The notes: generated by a model from the sequence alone, not told the origin. Shown: positions 25,450 through 34,545, counted from the first letter of the stretch. The stretch: 49,304 nucleotides of DNA from Hydrogenophilaceae bacterium (GCA_013389015.1 JACAEE010000067.1:1-49304); one strand, 5' to 3'. Numbers and translations are program-made.

Positions 25450-26112
25450 TCAGGACGGGTTCGCCGGCGCGGCCGCATCCATCCGGAAGCGGCGGCCCTC
25501 GCGATTGAACTGCAATTGCTCCGGCGTGAGTTCGAACCCGACGAGCACCTCGAAGTTTTCGCCGGACACCTCCGTATTCGCGCGCGGAATGATGATGCGG
25601 CGAATCTCCTCGGTGCCGGTGACGACCTGCTCGTCATCGTCAAAGCGAACTTCGATATCGAAAAATTGCTTCTCGATCGGGGCGCGGCCGCGGCGCGCGA
25701 CCGCCACCCAATAGCGGAACACGCGCGAGCGTTCGCCCGCGGCGGCCTGGCCGCGGCCGAAGGCCATGTCGATCTCGAGATTCATCTCGATGGGATCGTC
25801 ATCGACATAGCGGCACAGGCCGCGCACGCCCTGCATCTCGCCGGTGAACCGGATATTGGAGTAACGCTGTTCAGCGGACGCAAACTCCACAATGCGGGAG
25901 GTTTCGTAGAGCACGCCCATGAGCGGGCACGGGCCGGCGTTGGGGCGATCGTCATTGCCGAACATGCGCGCCAAGAAGCCGGGCGGGCGGGCGTCAGGCG
26001 GCGACGATTCGGCCGGCCCGCCGCCCGGAATCTCGGCGGTGCGGCCCTCGCGGGTCGAGCATGCGGCCAGCGGCAGGAGCGCCAGCGCAACGACTACGGC
26101 CTTCCAATGCAT
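25450..26112 (-). CDS. Lipoprotein of unknown function
   Basis: A 220-residue lipoprotein with lipobox LAAC at 15-18. After a Pro/Gly-rich linker (about 25-50) comes a domain with PLMGVLYETSRIVEF, SNIRFTGEMQGVRGLCRYVD and EMNLEIDMAFGRGQ, ending FELTPEQLQFNREGRRFRM. The start at 26112 gives a proper signal peptide. It is divergent from ispH, with about 160 bases between. I think it belongs to a conserved alphaproteobacterial lipoprotein family, but I cannot name it. Confidence 0.8.
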   Translation of the reverse strand: MHWKAVVVALALLPLAACSTREGRTAEIPGGGPAESSPPDARPPGFLARMFGNDDRPNAGPCPLMGVLYETSRIVEFASAEQRYSNIRFTGEMQGVRGLCRYVDDDPIEMNLEIDMAFGRGQAAAGERSRVFRYWVAVARRGRAPIEKQFFDIEVRFDDDEQVVTGTEEIRRIIIPRANTEVSGENFEVLVGFELTPEQLQFNREGRRFRMDAAAPANPS

Positions 26113-26273
26113 GCTTTTCCCCTCTTCCGCGTCGTTTCCGCGCCGGCGCGCGCCCGCGGCGGACCGCCTCTGGCTCTCTGCGCCGCGCGGGCCGATATTG
26201 GCTCTGATAGCCGCCGCGCCGCCCCCCGGCAACGGGACGCGGCGCCTCCCTCCCCAGCCCCCTCCAGGAGCCC

Positions 26274-27242
26274 ATGACCCAGCCGGACGCCCCCTCGCCC
26301 AAGCCGCCGCTCACCGTGCTCCTGGCGGCGCCGCGCGGGTTCTGCGCCGGCGTCGACCGGGCGATCCAGATCGTGGAGCGGGCGATCCAGAAATGGGGCG
26401 CGCCCATCTATGTGCGCCACGAGATCGTGCACAACCGCCACGTGGTGGAGCGGCTGGAGGCGATGGGCGCGATCTTTGTGGAGGAGCTCGACGAATGCCC
26501 CGACGACCGGCCGGTCATCTTCTCCGCGCACGGCGTGCCCAAGTCGGTGCCGGCGGCGGCGGCCAGGCGCAACATGATTTATGTCGACGCCACCTGCCCG
26601 CTCGTCTCCAAGGTGCATGTGGAGGCGCAACGCCAGCATGAGGCGGGGCGCGAGATCGTGCTGATCGGGCACGCCGGCCATCCCGAAGTCATCGGCACGA
26701 TGGGCCAATTGCCGGAAGGCGCGATCACGCTCGTCGAGACAGTGGCGGACGCGCGCGCGTTCGCGCCGCGCGATCCCGCCAATCTCGCTTTCGCGACGCA
26801 GACGACGCTCTCGGTGGAGGACACCGCCGAGATCGTGGCGGCGCTCCAAGCGCGATTCCCCGACATCGCCGCGCCGCACAAGGAGGACATCTGCTACGCC
26901 ACCACCAACCGCCAGGAGGCGGTGAAGGCGCTCGCGCGCGGCGCGGACCTGGTGCTGGTGATCGGGGCGCCCAATTCGTCGAACTCGGTGCGGCTGGTTG
27001 AAGTCGCGCGGCGGGCGGGCGCGGGCGAAGCGCGATTGATCAGCTCGGCCGCCGATCTCGACTGGGCGTGCCTTGCCGGCGCGCGGCGCGTCGGCGTGAC
27101 GGCAGGGGCAAGCGCGCCGGAAGCGCTCGTCAGCGCGCTGATCGAGGCCCTGTCCGCGCGGTTCGCGGTGACGGTGGAGGAAGTGCGCGTGACGGAGGAA
27201 GACGTCGTGTTCAAGCTGCCGCGCGTGCTGGCCGAACAATGA
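26274..27242 (+). CDS. ispH: 4-hydroxy-3-methylbut-2-enyl diphosphate reductase
   Basis: A 322-residue iron-sulfur enzyme for the last step of the methylerythritol phosphate pathway, making isopentenyl and dimethylallyl diphosphate. The three cluster cysteines are Cys24 ([11 protein letters not shown]), Cys108 ([11 protein letters not shown]) and Cys207 ([10 protein letters not shown]). His53 lies in the HEIVHN motif. Length is normal. It is the first gene of a plus-strand operon and overlaps the next start codon by four bases. It has probably its own promoter in the 160 bases shared with the divergent lipoprotein. Confidence 0.97.
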   Translation: MTQPDAPSPKPPLTVLLAAPRGFCAGVDRAIQIVERAIQKWGAPIYVRHEIVHNRHVVERLEAMGAIFVEELDECPDDRPVIFSAHGVPKSVPAAAARRNMIYVDATCPLVSKVHVEAQRQHEAGREIVLIGHAGHPEVIGTMGQLPEGAITLVETVADARAFAPRDPANLAFATQTTLSVEDTAEIVAALQARFPDIAAPHKEDICYATTNRQEAVKALARGADLVLVIGAPNSSNSVRLVEVARRAGAGEARLISSAADLDWACLAGARRVGVTAGASAPEALVSALIEALSARFAVTVEEVRVTEEDVVFKLPRVLAEQ

Positions 27243-28045
27243 CGGCGTCCGTGTTCGAAATCCTCGACGGATTGGCGCGCGACGTCATCGCACGGCGCCC
27301 GCAACGGCCCGCGGTGATCGGCCTGGGCGGGGCGCAAGGGTGCGGCAAGAGCTTTCAATGCCGCGCCTTCGTGCGCGACAGCGGCTTGCGCGTCGCGCAT
27401 TTCTCGCTCGACGACGTCTATCTCACGCTGGCCGAGCGCGAGGAGATGGCGCGCGCGATCCACCCGCTGTTCATCACCCGCGGGCCGCCGGGCACGCACG
27501 ATCTCGAACTCGCGCGCACGATCCTCGCGACGCTGCTGAGCGCAAAGCCGGATCAGCAGACGCGCCTGCCGCGCTTCGACAAGGCGCGCGACGACCGGGC
27601 GCCGGAGAAGGACTGGCCGGTGTTCGTCGGCCGGCCAGACGCGATCCTCATCGACGGCTGGCTCATTCCCGCGGCGACGCCGGTCGGCATGCCGACGGGG
27701 CCGATCAACGCGCTCGAAGAGATCGAGGATCCGCACCGGATCTGGCGCAACCACATGCTGACGCCGCTGGCCACGCGCTATCCGATCTTCTTCCGTCAGT
27801 TCGACGCGACCATCTATCTCAGCGCGCCGAGCTTCGAGATCGTGCGCGACTGGCGCGCGGAGCAGGAGAAGGAGACGCTGGGACGCCAGCTCACCGGACT
27901 CGAGCACGCCGCGCTCGACCGCTTCATCCAGCATTATGAGCGCGTGACGCGGGCCATGCTCGCAGGCGGGCACAAGGCGGATTATGTCGTGCGCCTCGAT
28001 GACGCGCGCAACGTCGTTTCGATCGCGCGCGGCGGAGGCGCGTGA
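27239..28045 (+). CDS. P-loop kinase of the glycerate kinase-like/Tda10 family
   Basis: A 268-residue P-loop kinase. Walker [10 protein letters not shown] is residues 30-38. Characteristic stretches are [18 protein letters not shown], then [36 protein letters not shown] and [15 protein letters not shown]. These fit the D-glycerate 3-kinase / uridine-kinase-like group. The start is the ATG at 27239 overlapping the ispH stop; a long upstream extension lies within ispH. It is translationally coupled to thrB. The physiological substrate is a guess from family. Confidence 0.85.
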   Translation: MTASVFEILDGLARDVIARRPQRPAVIGLGGAQGCGKSFQCRAFVRDSGLRVAHFSLDDVYLTLAEREEMARAIHPLFITRGPPGTHDLELARTILATLLSAKPDQQTRLPRFDKARDDRAPEKDWPVFVGRPDAILIDGWLIPAATPVGMPTGPINALEEIEDPHRIWRNHMLTPLATRYPIFFRQFDATIYLSAPSFEIVRDWRAEQEKETLGRQLTGLEHAALDRFIQHYERVTRAMLAGGHKADYVVRLDDARNVVSIARGGGA

Positions 28046-29001
28046 TGGCCGTCTACACGGACCTCACCGACGAAGAACTGCGCGATCTTCTCGCGGCGTA
28101 CGATCTTGGCGAGGCCACCGCGCTCAAGGGCATCGCCGAAGGCGTGGAGAATTCAAACTTCCTCTTGGAGACGGAACGCGGGCGATTCATCCTGACCATC
28201 TATGAAAAGCGTGTCGCGCCCGCCGATCTGCCGTTCTTCATGCGGGTGATGGAGACGCTGGCGGATGCGGGCTTTCCAGCGCCGCGGCCGATGCGGCGGC
28301 GCGACGGCGCGCTTCTTTCCGGCGTACGCGGCAAGGCGGCGGCGATCATCGCCTTCCTCAAGGGCGTCTCGCCCCGGCGGCCCAATGTCGCGCAATGCCG
28401 CGCGCTCGGCGAGACGCTGGCGCGGATGCACGCGGCGCTCGCGGATTTCCCGGAGACGCGCGCCAACGCGCTGAACATCGCGGCGTGGGCCGATCTGGTC
28501 GCGCCGCGGCTTGGCGACGCTGAAGCGATGCGCGCGGGGCTCGGCGCGGCGCTGAGCGGCGACCTCGCAGCGCTGGCGGCGGCGTGGCCCGCGGATCTGC
28601 CGCAGGGAATCATCCATGCCGATCTCTTCCCCGACAACGCGCTCTTCCTCGGCGATGCGCTTTCCGGCGTGATCGACTTCTATTTCGCCTGCACCGACGC
28701 GCTCGCTTACGACCTCGCGGTATGCCTCAACGCCTGGTGTTTCGACGGGCGCGACTACAACATCACCAAGGGCGCGCATCTGATCGCCGGCTATCAGTCC
28801 GTGCGCGCGTTCAGCGCCGCCGAGCGCGACGCGCTGCCGATCCTGTGCCGCGGCGCGGCGATGCGCTTCTTCGCCACGCGGCTCGCCGACTGGAGCGCGA
28901 CGCCCGCGGGCGCGCTCGTGCGCCCGAAGGATCCCCTCGAATACGCCGACAAGCTCGCGTTTCACCGCAGGGCCAAGGGCGCGGAGGATTACGGCGCCTA
29001 A
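28045..29001 (+). CDS. thrB: Homoserine kinase (aminoglycoside-phosphotransferase fold)
   Basis: A 318-residue ThrB of the APH-like type, phosphorylating homoserine in threonine synthesis. The N-lobe has EGVENSNFLLET and RFILTIYEKRV. The catalytic loop IIHADLFPDNALF and the metal-binding IDFYFACTDALAYDLAV are intact. The ATG at 28045 is chosen over GTG 28042, because GGAGG at 28034-28038 is six bases from the ATG. It overlaps the stop of the kinase gene (TGATG). The partner thrC lies about 9 kb away beside the oxidase genes. Confidence 0.95.
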   Translation: MAVYTDLTDEELRDLLAAYDLGEATALKGIAEGVENSNFLLETERGRFILTIYEKRVAPADLPFFMRVMETLADAGFPAPRPMRRRDGALLSGVRGKAAAIIAFLKGVSPRRPNVAQCRALGETLARMHAALADFPETRANALNIAAWADLVAPRLGDAEAMRAGLGAALSGDLAALAAAWPADLPQGIIHADLFPDNALFLGDALSGVIDFYFACTDALAYDLAVCLNAWCFDGRDYNITKGAHLIAGYQSVRAFSAAERDALPILCRGAAMRFFATRLADWSATPAGALVRPKDPLEYADKLAFHRRAKGAEDYGA

Positions 29002-29057
29002 CTTGACGGCGCGCCGCGGCTCGCCCATGCGAGAGATGCGCGCAAACAGGACGAGGC

Positions 29058-29534
29058 ATGCAAGACGAACCGAAGGGCCACGCAGCCCGCGGCGCATCGA
29101 GAGGACACACGCTGCGCACGCGCGCCGTCGGATGGACGCGGCTCGCGCTCGCGGTTCTCGTCGCGGCGCCGCTGGCGATGGGGATCGCCACCGCATTCAC
29201 GCAAGCCAGCACGCCGTTCCTGCAGGGCCGCGTGGATTCGACGTTCAGCGCCTTCGGGCTCGGGGCGATGCTCGGGCTGGTCTATGGGGCGCCCTCCACG
29301 GCCGTGATCGGCTTGCCGGCGCACGCGGCGCTCGTGTTCTTCAGACGCACGCGGCTCGCGTACTACGCCGCGCTCGGTCTGGCCTCGTGCTTTCTCAATC
29401 TGGTCATCGTCGCGTTCACGATGCGCATCGGGGCGGCGCAATTCTTCGCCGTGCTGCCGACGGCGCTGATCGCGGGGCCGCTTGCGGGCGCGATCTTCTG
29501 GCTGATCCGGCGGCCCGATCAGATCGGGCGATGA
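29058..29534 (+). CDS. Small integral membrane protein (first of a related pair)
   Basis: A 158-residue membrane protein with four helices, ending with AGPLAGAIFWLIRRPDQ. A polar N-terminus (residues 1-28, MQDEPKGHAARGASRGHT) precedes the first helix. I do not recognise a named family. Its C-terminal motif is shared with the next protein, so the two look like paralogues or two halves of one system. The stop overlaps the next start (ATGA). It sits between thrB and rnhA. Confidence 0.7.
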   Translation: MQDEPKGHAARGASRGHTLRTRAVGWTRLALAVLVAAPLAMGIATAFTQASTPFLQGRVDSTFSAFGLGAMLGLVYGAPSTAVIGLPAHAALVFFRRTRLAYYAALGLASCFLNLVIVAFTMRIGAAQFFAVLPTALIAGPLAGAIFWLIRRPDQIGR

Positions 29535-30001
29535 ACGGCGATCCGATCTTCCGCGCGATGCTGATCGGCGCGCTCGCTGCGGGGACGATCGGCGCTCTCG
29601 GCTCGTTCGCGCTGGCCGGCGCGATCGGCGGGGCGGAGGCGACGCTGTTCGCGCTGCCGTTCTGGCTGTTCATCACGCTTGCGCCCACGGTTTCGATCGC
29701 GGTGACGCTCGGCGTCGCCTGGCATCGGCTGGCGCTGCGGCGCGGCTGGCGTTCGCTTGCGGTCTATGCTGCGCCAGGCGCGGCGGTGGGCTTTCTCATC
29801 CCCGCGGCGGCCTATCTCCTCATCTGGGGCGCGCAGCTCGGTGAAACATTGCGCGGCGAAGGCTCGGCGGCGGCGGGAATCGTGCTGCCGCTCCTGGTGT
29901 GCGTCTATGGCGCGTTCGTCGGGGCGCTGACGGGCGCGATCGCATGGCTCATCCGCCGGCCCGATCGCGATGAGACGAATCCCCCTAAAGGCCCGGCATG
30001 A
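29531..30001 (+). CDS. Small integral membrane protein (second of a related pair)
   Basis: A 156-residue membrane protein with four helices, starting [19 protein letters not shown] and ending [18 protein letters not shown]. It shares the terminal pattern G.A..G.I.WLIRRPD with the preceding protein. The ATG at 29531 overlaps the previous stop by four bases, and its own stop overlaps the rnhA start. Function unknown; a hetero-oligomer with the first protein is plausible but inferred. Confidence 0.7.
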   Translation: MNGDPIFRAMLIGALAAGTIGALGSFALAGAIGGAEATLFALPFWLFITLAPTVSIAVTLGVAWHRLALRRGWRSLAVYAAPGAAVGFLIPAAAYLLIWGAQLGETLRGEGSAAAGIVLPLLVCVYGAFVGALTGAIAWLIRRPDRDETNPPKGPA

Positions 30002-30438
30002 GCAGACCCGTGGAAATCTGGACGGACGGCGCGTGCAGCGGCAATCCCGGCCCCGGCGGCTGGGGCGCGATCCTCGTCTATGGCGACACCGAGAAGGAGC
30101 TCTCCGGCGGCGAAGCGGTGACGACCAACAACCGCATGGAGCTGATGGGCGCGATCGCGGCGCTCGAAGCGCTGACGCGGCCGGCGCATGTTCATCTGCA
30201 TACGGACAGCCAGTATGTGAAGAACGGCGTCACGCAATGGATCCATAGCTGGAAGAAGAACGGCTGGCGCACGGCGGACCGCAAGCCGGTCGCCAACGAG
30301 GATCTGTGGAGGCGCCTCGACGCGGCGCGCGAGCGCCACACCGTGCACTGGAAATGGGTGAAGGGCCATGCCGGCGATCCGATGAACGAGCGCGCCGATG
30401 CGCTCGCGCGCGCCGCGATCAAGGCGCTGCGAAGTTAG
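29998..30438 (+). CDS. rnhA: Ribonuclease HI
   Basis: A 146-residue RNase H that removes RNA from RNA-DNA hybrids. The catalytic residues fall exactly on the classical numbering: Asp10 ([17 protein letters not shown]), Glu48 (NNRMELM), Asp70 (HTDSQYV), His124 (KGHAGDP) and Asp134 (NERADALA). The basic protrusion ([10 protein letters not shown]) is present. It is the last gene of the operon and overlaps the membrane protein gene before it. The intergenic repeat copy B begins 4 bases after its stop. Confidence 0.97.
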   Translation: MSRPVEIWTDGACSGNPGPGGWGAILVYGDTEKELSGGEAVTTNNRMELMGAIAALEALTRPAHVHLHTDSQYVKNGVTQWIHSWKKNGWRTADRKPVANEDLWRRLDAARERHTVHWKWVKGHAGDPMNERADALARAAIKALRS

Positions 30439-30441
30439 TCT

Positions 30442-30496
30442 TGGCGCACCGGCGCCGTGACGCTTGCCCGGTCGGCGAGGCGCGCCGATTGGATTA
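30442..30496 (+). repeat. Intergenic GC-rich repeat, copy B
   Basis: A 55-base element starting TGGCGCACCG and ending GCGCGCCGATTGGATTA, aligning without gaps to copy A at 9071. The conserved ends and a shared GCGCCGTGAC block make common origin likely. It lies right behind rnhA. Confidence 0.6.
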
Positions 30497-30538
30497 TCGG
30501 CGCGCGAAGGCGCACTCCTTGCGGCCGCCGCTGCCCTC

Positions 30539-30581
30539 TTGACATAGTTCAAACTTGAACTTTTATTGTTCAATGTTGAAC
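30539..30581 (+). promoter_or_regulatory. Promoter with two MarR-type operators
   Basis: TTGACA at 30539-30544 is a perfect -35. A 17-base spacer follows, then TTTATT (30562-30567) as a possible -10. Two dyads of the form GTTCAA-NN-TTGAAC lie at 30547-30560 (centre AC) and 30568-30581 (centre TG), with starts 21 bases (two turns) apart. The first fills the spacer and the second covers the expected start. MarR-family proteins bind such sites, and a marR gene is in the operon. Confidence 0.75.
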
Positions 30582-30595
30582 CAATGGAGGCGGCG

Positions 30596-31738
30596 ATGCG
30601 GTCGAACAGGCGTGAGGTGATGGCGCTTCTGATGGCTGGGGCGGCGGCGCCGGCGCTTTCGTCCTGTACGGGCGGGCCTGATCCGGCGGCGGCGTGGCGC
30701 GCCCCAGGCGCGGGCGAAAGCGATCTGCGTCGCTTTGCGCTGGCGCACGCGATCCTCGCGCCCAATCCGCATAATCGCCAGCCGTGGCTCGTGGAGATGG
30801 TCGGCGACGACGAGGTGCGCTTCTTCGTGGATGTCGAGCGGCTCCTGCCGGCGACCGATCCGTTCGACCGGCAGATCACGATCGGCTGCGGCGCGTTTCT
30901 GGAACTGTTCGATCTCGCCGTGCGCCAGCGCGGCAAGACGGCGGAGATCGCCCTCTTCCCGGATGGAGAACCGCAGCCGCGGCTCGATCAGCGGCCGATC
31001 GCGCACATCCGCATCACTGACGCCGCCGCCGAACGCGATCCGCTGTTCGACCAGATCGTGCGGCGGCGGACGAACCGCGAGCCGTTCGGGGAGCGGGTCC
31101 CGGATGCGGCCTTGCTTGCACGCATTGCGGCGTTGGGGGCGATCGGCGCGGCGCAGAGCCTGACCATCGAGTCCGTGCAGGGCGGCGCGTTGCGCGATGA
31201 ATTGCGCCGGCTCGCCTGGGATGCGTTCGAGCGCGAATTCCGCACGCCCGCGGCGCACATGGAGACCGTCAATCTCATACGGGTGGGGCGCAAGGAAATC
31301 GCCGAGCATCGCGACGGCATCGCCATCGAAGGCGGGATGGTGGAGTTCGCCAAGATGCTGGGGATGGTGAACCGGAGCACGCTCGCCGACATCGACAACA
31401 GCCAGACGCGGGACGGTCTCATGGAGTGGCGTCCGCTCGCGCTCGAGGCGCCGGCCTATGTGTGGATCACGACGCCCGACAACACGCGCGCGACCCAGAT
31501 CGCGGCGGGGCGCGCCTATGCGCGGCTCAATCTGGCGGCGACGGCGGAGGGCCTCGCCATGCATCCGTGGAGCCAGGCACTGCAGGAATATCCCGAGATG
31601 GCGGCGCTGCATGCGCAAGCGGAGCGCCTGCTGGATGCGCCGGGCGAAGCGCGGGTGCAGATGCTGGCGCGCGTGGGCTACGGGCCCGAGGTGAAGGCGG
31701 CGCCGCGTCGCGGGCTCGACGCGCATATCCGCGCATGA
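30596..31738 (+). CDS. Exported Acg/nitroreductase-like flavin oxidoreductase
   Basis: A 380-residue protein of the Acg-type nitroreductase-like (FMN) family. A Tat-type start (RREVMALLMAGA) and lipobox-like LSSC (21-24) suggest it is exported and lipidated. Family features are AILAPNPHNRQPWLVEM, the two halves of the nitroreductase fold, RRRTNREPFG, and a C-terminal part with EGLAMHPWSQALQEY. The ATG at 30596 has GGAGG five bases upstream; the TTG at 30566 would put the operator in the gene. The substrate is unknown; quinones, nitro compounds or related electrophiles are plausible. It overlaps the marR gene by four bases. Confidence 0.85.
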   Translation: MRSNRREVMALLMAGAAAPALSSCTGGPDPAAAWRAPGAGESDLRRFALAHAILAPNPHNRQPWLVEMVGDDEVRFFVDVERLLPATDPFDRQITIGCGAFLELFDLAVRQRGKTAEIALFPDGEPQPRLDQRPIAHIRITDAAAERDPLFDQIVRRRTNREPFGERVPDAALLARIAALGAIGAAQSLTIESVQGGALRDELRRLAWDAFEREFRTPAAHMETVNLIRVGRKEIAEHRDGIAIEGGMVEFAKMLGMVNRSTLADIDNSQTRDGLMEWRPLALEAPAYVWITTPDNTRATQIAAGRAYARLNLAATAEGLAMHPWSQALQEYPEMAALHAQAERLLDAPGEARVQMLARVGYGPEVKAAPRRGLDAHIRA

Positions 31739-32187
31739 CGGAAGAGGAAGCGCTCACGCTCGCGTTCCAGGCGCTGAGCGAGATCGCCATCATCGGCCAT
31801 CTCGCGGACACCGCGCTTGCGCAGACCCTGCCGCCGGAGCTCTCCGTCGCCGGCTTCGGCGTGCTCAATCATTTCGCGCGCCTCAAGGTCGAGGGCGAGA
31901 GCCCGGCGCGGCTGGCGCGCGCGTTCCAGGTGACGAAAGGCGCGATGACCTACACGCTGCAGCGGCTGGAGGCCCAGGGCTATGTGCGCATCGATCCCGA
32001 TCCGCGGGATGCGCGCGCCAAGATCGTGCGCCCGACCCGCGCCGGCGAACGAGCGCGCGCCGCCGCCATCGCGCGTGTGCATCCAGGCCTCAGGGCGATG
32101 CTCGCCGTGGTGGGCGCCGAAGAGTTCGCGCGGGCGCTGCCGTTTCTGATCAAACTGCGGCAGATGCTGGACGCGGCGCGAAATTGA
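31735..32187 (+). CDS. MarR-family transcriptional regulator
   Basis: A 150-residue winged-helix regulator. The DNA-binding part is ARLARAFQVTKGAMTYTLQR, then LEAQGYVRIDPDPRDARAK and the wing. The ATG at 31735 overlaps the oxidoreductase stop (ATGA), so it is co-translated with it. It probably binds the two dyads in the operon's promoter and autoregulates. No cysteine is present in its sequence, so OhrR-type cysteine sensing is unlikely and a small ligand is more plausible. Confidence 0.9.
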   Translation: MTEEEALTLAFQALSEIAIIGHLADTALAQTLPPELSVAGFGVLNHFARLKVEGESPARLARAFQVTKGAMTYTLQRLEAQGYVRIDPDPRDARAKIVRPTRAGERARAAAIARVHPGLRAMLAVVGAEEFARALPFLIKLRQMLDAARN

Positions 32188-32191
32188 TCCG

Positions 32192-32241
32192 TGGCGCGCC
32201 GGCGCGGCAACGGGGCCCCATCGTTCGAGGCGCGCCGATCG
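32192..32241 (+). repeat. Intergenic GC-rich repeat, copy C
   Basis: It begins TGGCGCGCCGGCGC and ends GGCGCGCCGATCG, 4 bases after the marR stop. It aligns with copies A and B when one small gap on each side of the middle is allowed. Confidence 0.5.
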
Positions 32242-32301
32242 CCGTCCCCGCCAAAACCAGAAAACACAACCTCGACCGCTCGCCGCTTTTTCAACAGCCT
32301 G

Positions 32302-32760
32302 CTAGGCGCGGGAGACGGTGAGCGTGGGGCCGTCGGCGGAGACGACGACGACGGGATCGCCGGCGCTGATGGCGTCGGCGGAGAGCGCGCGCCAGCGCGT
32401 GTCGCCGAGCTTCACCGCGCCCTCGCCGTTGACGAAGGCTTCAAGCGCCTGGCCGCGCTGGCCGATCAATTGCGCGCCGCGTTCGTTGAGCTTCGAATCC
32501 TGAGCGGGCTGGAGCCAGCGGCCGCGCACATAGCGGGCGCCGAGCCAGGTGAGCGCGAGCGTCAAAACAGCAAAGACGCCGACTTGGCTGGGGCCGTCGA
32601 CTCCGCCGAGCCAAGCGACGAGCGCGGTGGCGCCGGCCGCGATCGCCGGCCACAGCAGAAACGTGGTGCCGGTGGAGATTTCCGCGATCAGCAGAACCAG
32701 GCCGAGCGCAGCCCAGTGCCAAGGCTCAAGAACGTTCACGAACGCGATGAGACCGTCCAT
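32302..32760 (-). CDS. NfeD-family membrane protein
   Basis: A 152-residue protein with two to three N-terminal helices (WHWAALGLVLLIAEISTGTTF to ALTWLGARYV) and a C-terminal OB-fold domain (QRGQALEAFVNGEGAVKLGDTRWRA, then AGDPVVVVSADGPTLTV). NfeD proteins are partners of SPFH membrane proteins. The SPFH gene lies upstream by about 60 bases on the same strand, so the pair forms an operon. This is the short NfeD type without a protease domain. Confidence 0.92.
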   Translation of the reverse strand: MDGLIAFVNVLEPWHWAALGLVLLIAEISTGTTFLLWPAIAAGATALVAWLGGVDGPSQVGVFAVLTLALTWLGARYVRGRWLQPAQDSKLNERGAQLIGQRGQALEAFVNGEGAVKLGDTRWRALSADAISAGDPVVVVSADGPTLTVSRA

Positions 32761-32823
32761 CGGTTTGGATCCTCCTCGACACCCGCATCATAGGGCGATC
32801 GGCGGGGCTGCGGCCAGCGTCTG

Positions 32824-33765
32824 CTATTTCACCACCGGCGCCGCCGTGCGCGGGCCCGCGCGCGGCTGATCGATCAGCGCCTTCAAGCTTTCGGCGAAGC
32901 CGGCGATGCCGCTGAAATCGGCTGGGACGATGACCGTGCGCTGCTGCTGCGCGGTGGCGAGCTGGCCGAACGCCTCGATATATTTGAGGCCCAGGAAGTA
33001 ATTGATGGCGTTCACGTCGCCCTTGCCGATCGCCTCGGACACGACGTCGGTCGCGCGCGCTTCGGCTTCGGCTTCGCGCTCGCGCGCTTCGGCGTCGCGG
33101 AAGGCGGCTTCGCGGCGGCCCTCGGCTTCGAGGATCGCGGCCTGCTTGGCGCCTTCGGCGCGCAGGATCGCGGATTGCTTCTCGCCCTCGGCTTCGAGAA
33201 TGAGCGCACGACGCTCGCGCTCGGCCTTCATCTGGCGGGCCATCGCGGCGGTGAGGTCGGCCGGCGGCTGCAGATCCTTGATCTCGATGCGCGTCACCTT
33301 CACGCCCCAGGGATGGGTCGCGGCGTCGATCACGGTGAGCAGGCGCGCATTGATGGCGTCGCGCTGGGAAAGCACTTCGTCGAGCTCCATCGAGCCCACG
33401 ACCGTGCGCACGTTGGTGAGCGCGAGGTTGAGGATCGCCAGCGTGAGATTCTCAACTTCGTAGGCGGCCTTGGGCGCATCGATCACCTGGATGAAGACGA
33501 CCGCGTCCACGGAGACGACGGCGTTGTCCTTGGTGATCACTTCCTGGCGCGGCACGTCGAGCACCGTCTCCATCATCGAGAGCCGGCGGCCGATGCGATC
33601 CACGAACGGCACGATGAACGCGATGCCGGGCTTCAGCACCCGGGTGAAGCGGCCGAAGCGCTCCACCGTCCATTGCCGGCCCTGCGGCACGGATTTGATG
33701 GCGGAGAACGCCACCACCACGGCAAGCACCAGGAAAACGAGCAGCGGAATGTTGATTTCGGCCAC
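32824..33765 (-). CDS. SPFH/stomatin-like membrane protein
   Basis: A 313-residue SPFH (band 7) protein. One N-terminal helix (about 4-22), then the SPFH domain ([59 protein letters not shown]). After that comes an Ala/Glu-rich coiled coil (about 190-260), then [20 protein letters not shown]. It organises membrane patches and interacts with NfeD. The GTG at 33765 has GGGGAG seven bases upstream. The ATG two codons before it (33771) is only one base from that site and is less likely. Confidence 0.92.
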   Translation of the reverse strand: MAEINIPLLVFLVLAVVVAFSAIKSVPQGRQWTVERFGRFTRVLKPGIAFIVPFVDRIGRRLSMMETVLDVPRQEVITKDNAVVSVDAVVFIQVIDAPKAAYEVENLTLAILNLALTNVRTVVGSMELDEVLSQRDAINARLLTVIDAATHPWGVKVTRIEIKDLQPPADLTAAMARQMKAERERRALILEAEGEKQSAILRAEGAKQAAILEAEGRREAAFRDAEAREREAEAEARATDVVSEAIGKGDVNAINYFLGLKYIEAFGQLATAQQQRTVIVPADFSGIAGFAESLKALIDQPRAGPRTAAPVVK

Positions 33766-33901
33766 CGGCATACTCCCCACCCAAGCGACGCCTTCTTCTA
33801 AGGCGTCGAGGTTACGCAAAGCTCTGCGCGCTCTTGCTCAAGGCTTAACGCGGCGCAGACTGCGTCATGATGGAGATGGCCCCTCGGCAGGCGGCGCGCA
33901 A

Positions 33902-33939
33902 TGGCGCGCCGGCGCGAGCGGCGCCGAATTCCGGATCGG
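33902..33939 (+). repeat. Intergenic GC-rich repeat, copy D (shortened)
   Basis: It begins TGGCGCGCCGGCGCGAGC and continues GGCGCCGAATTCCGGATCGG. The two ends resemble the other copies but the middle is missing. It lies between the SPFH and peroxiredoxin genes. Confidence 0.35.
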
Positions 33940-33943
33940 TCAA

Positions 33944-33959
33944 GGCGCGTGAACGCGCC
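33944..33959 (-). terminator. Hairpin downstream of the peroxiredoxin gene
   Basis: GGCGCG-TGAA-CGCGCC gives a 6-bp GC-only stem two bases past the peroxiredoxin stop codon (minus strand). Only TTGACC follows on that strand, so it is not a classical U-rich terminator; it may stabilise the mRNA end. Confidence 0.35.
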
Positions 33960-33961
33960 GT

Positions 33962-34444
33962 TCAGGCAAGTTGACCGAGCATGTATTCGGCGCTCGACAC
34001 CTTGTACTCCCCGGGGGCCTCGACATTGAGCTCGGAGACGACGCCGTCGCGCACGATCATGGAATAGCGCTGCGAGCGCTCGCCCATGCCGAAGCGGGAT
34101 CCGTCAAAGGTGAGGCCGAGCGCCTTGGCGAAAGCGCCGTTGCCGTCGGACAGCATCAAGATCTTCTCGTCCGTATGCTGATCTTTGGCCCAGGCGCCCA
34201 TGACGAAGACGTCGTTGACGGCGGTGCAGGCGATGAGGTCGACGCCCTTGGCCTTCAGCTCCTCGGCCTTGTCGCGGAAGCTCGGCAGGTGGCGCGCCGA
34301 GCAGGTCGGCGTGAAGGCGCCGGGCACGGCGAAGAGCGCCACCGTCTTGCCCTTGAAGACCTCCGCGGCGGTTATCGGCTTGGGGCCCTCCGCGGTCGGG
34401 GTGGTGAAGGTCGCCTCAGGCAGGGAATCGCCGATCTTGATCAT
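33962..34444 (-). CDS. Peroxiredoxin (Prx5/AhpE-like, redoxin domain)
   Basis: A 160-residue peroxidase of the Prx5 class, reducing hydroperoxides with thiol donors such as glutaredoxin or thioredoxin. The active-site motif PGAFTPTCS has Cys48 as peroxidatic residue. Cys73 (IACTAVND) matches the position of a second cysteine in part of the family. The Arg in GERSQRYSMI is also family-typical. Length is normal. It is divergent from algH, which has about 100 bases between. Regulation is not evident. Confidence 0.95.
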   Translation of the reverse strand: MIKIGDSLPEATFTTPTAEGPKPITAAEVFKGKTVALFAVPGAFTPTCSARHLPSFRDKAEELKAKGVDLIACTAVNDVFVMGAWAKDQHTDEKILMLSDGNGAFAKALGLTFDGSRFGMGERSQRYSMIVRDGVVSELNVEAPGEYKVSSAEYMLGQLA

Positions 34445-34545
34445 GTCCGTCTCCTCGCACGGTTCGTGTTCATGGCCGGCTTAGCGCGTCCGGGCGCGGA
34501 GTTCGACCCCTTGCCGGGGCGTGCGGGACGCGTAAGGTCCCGCCC

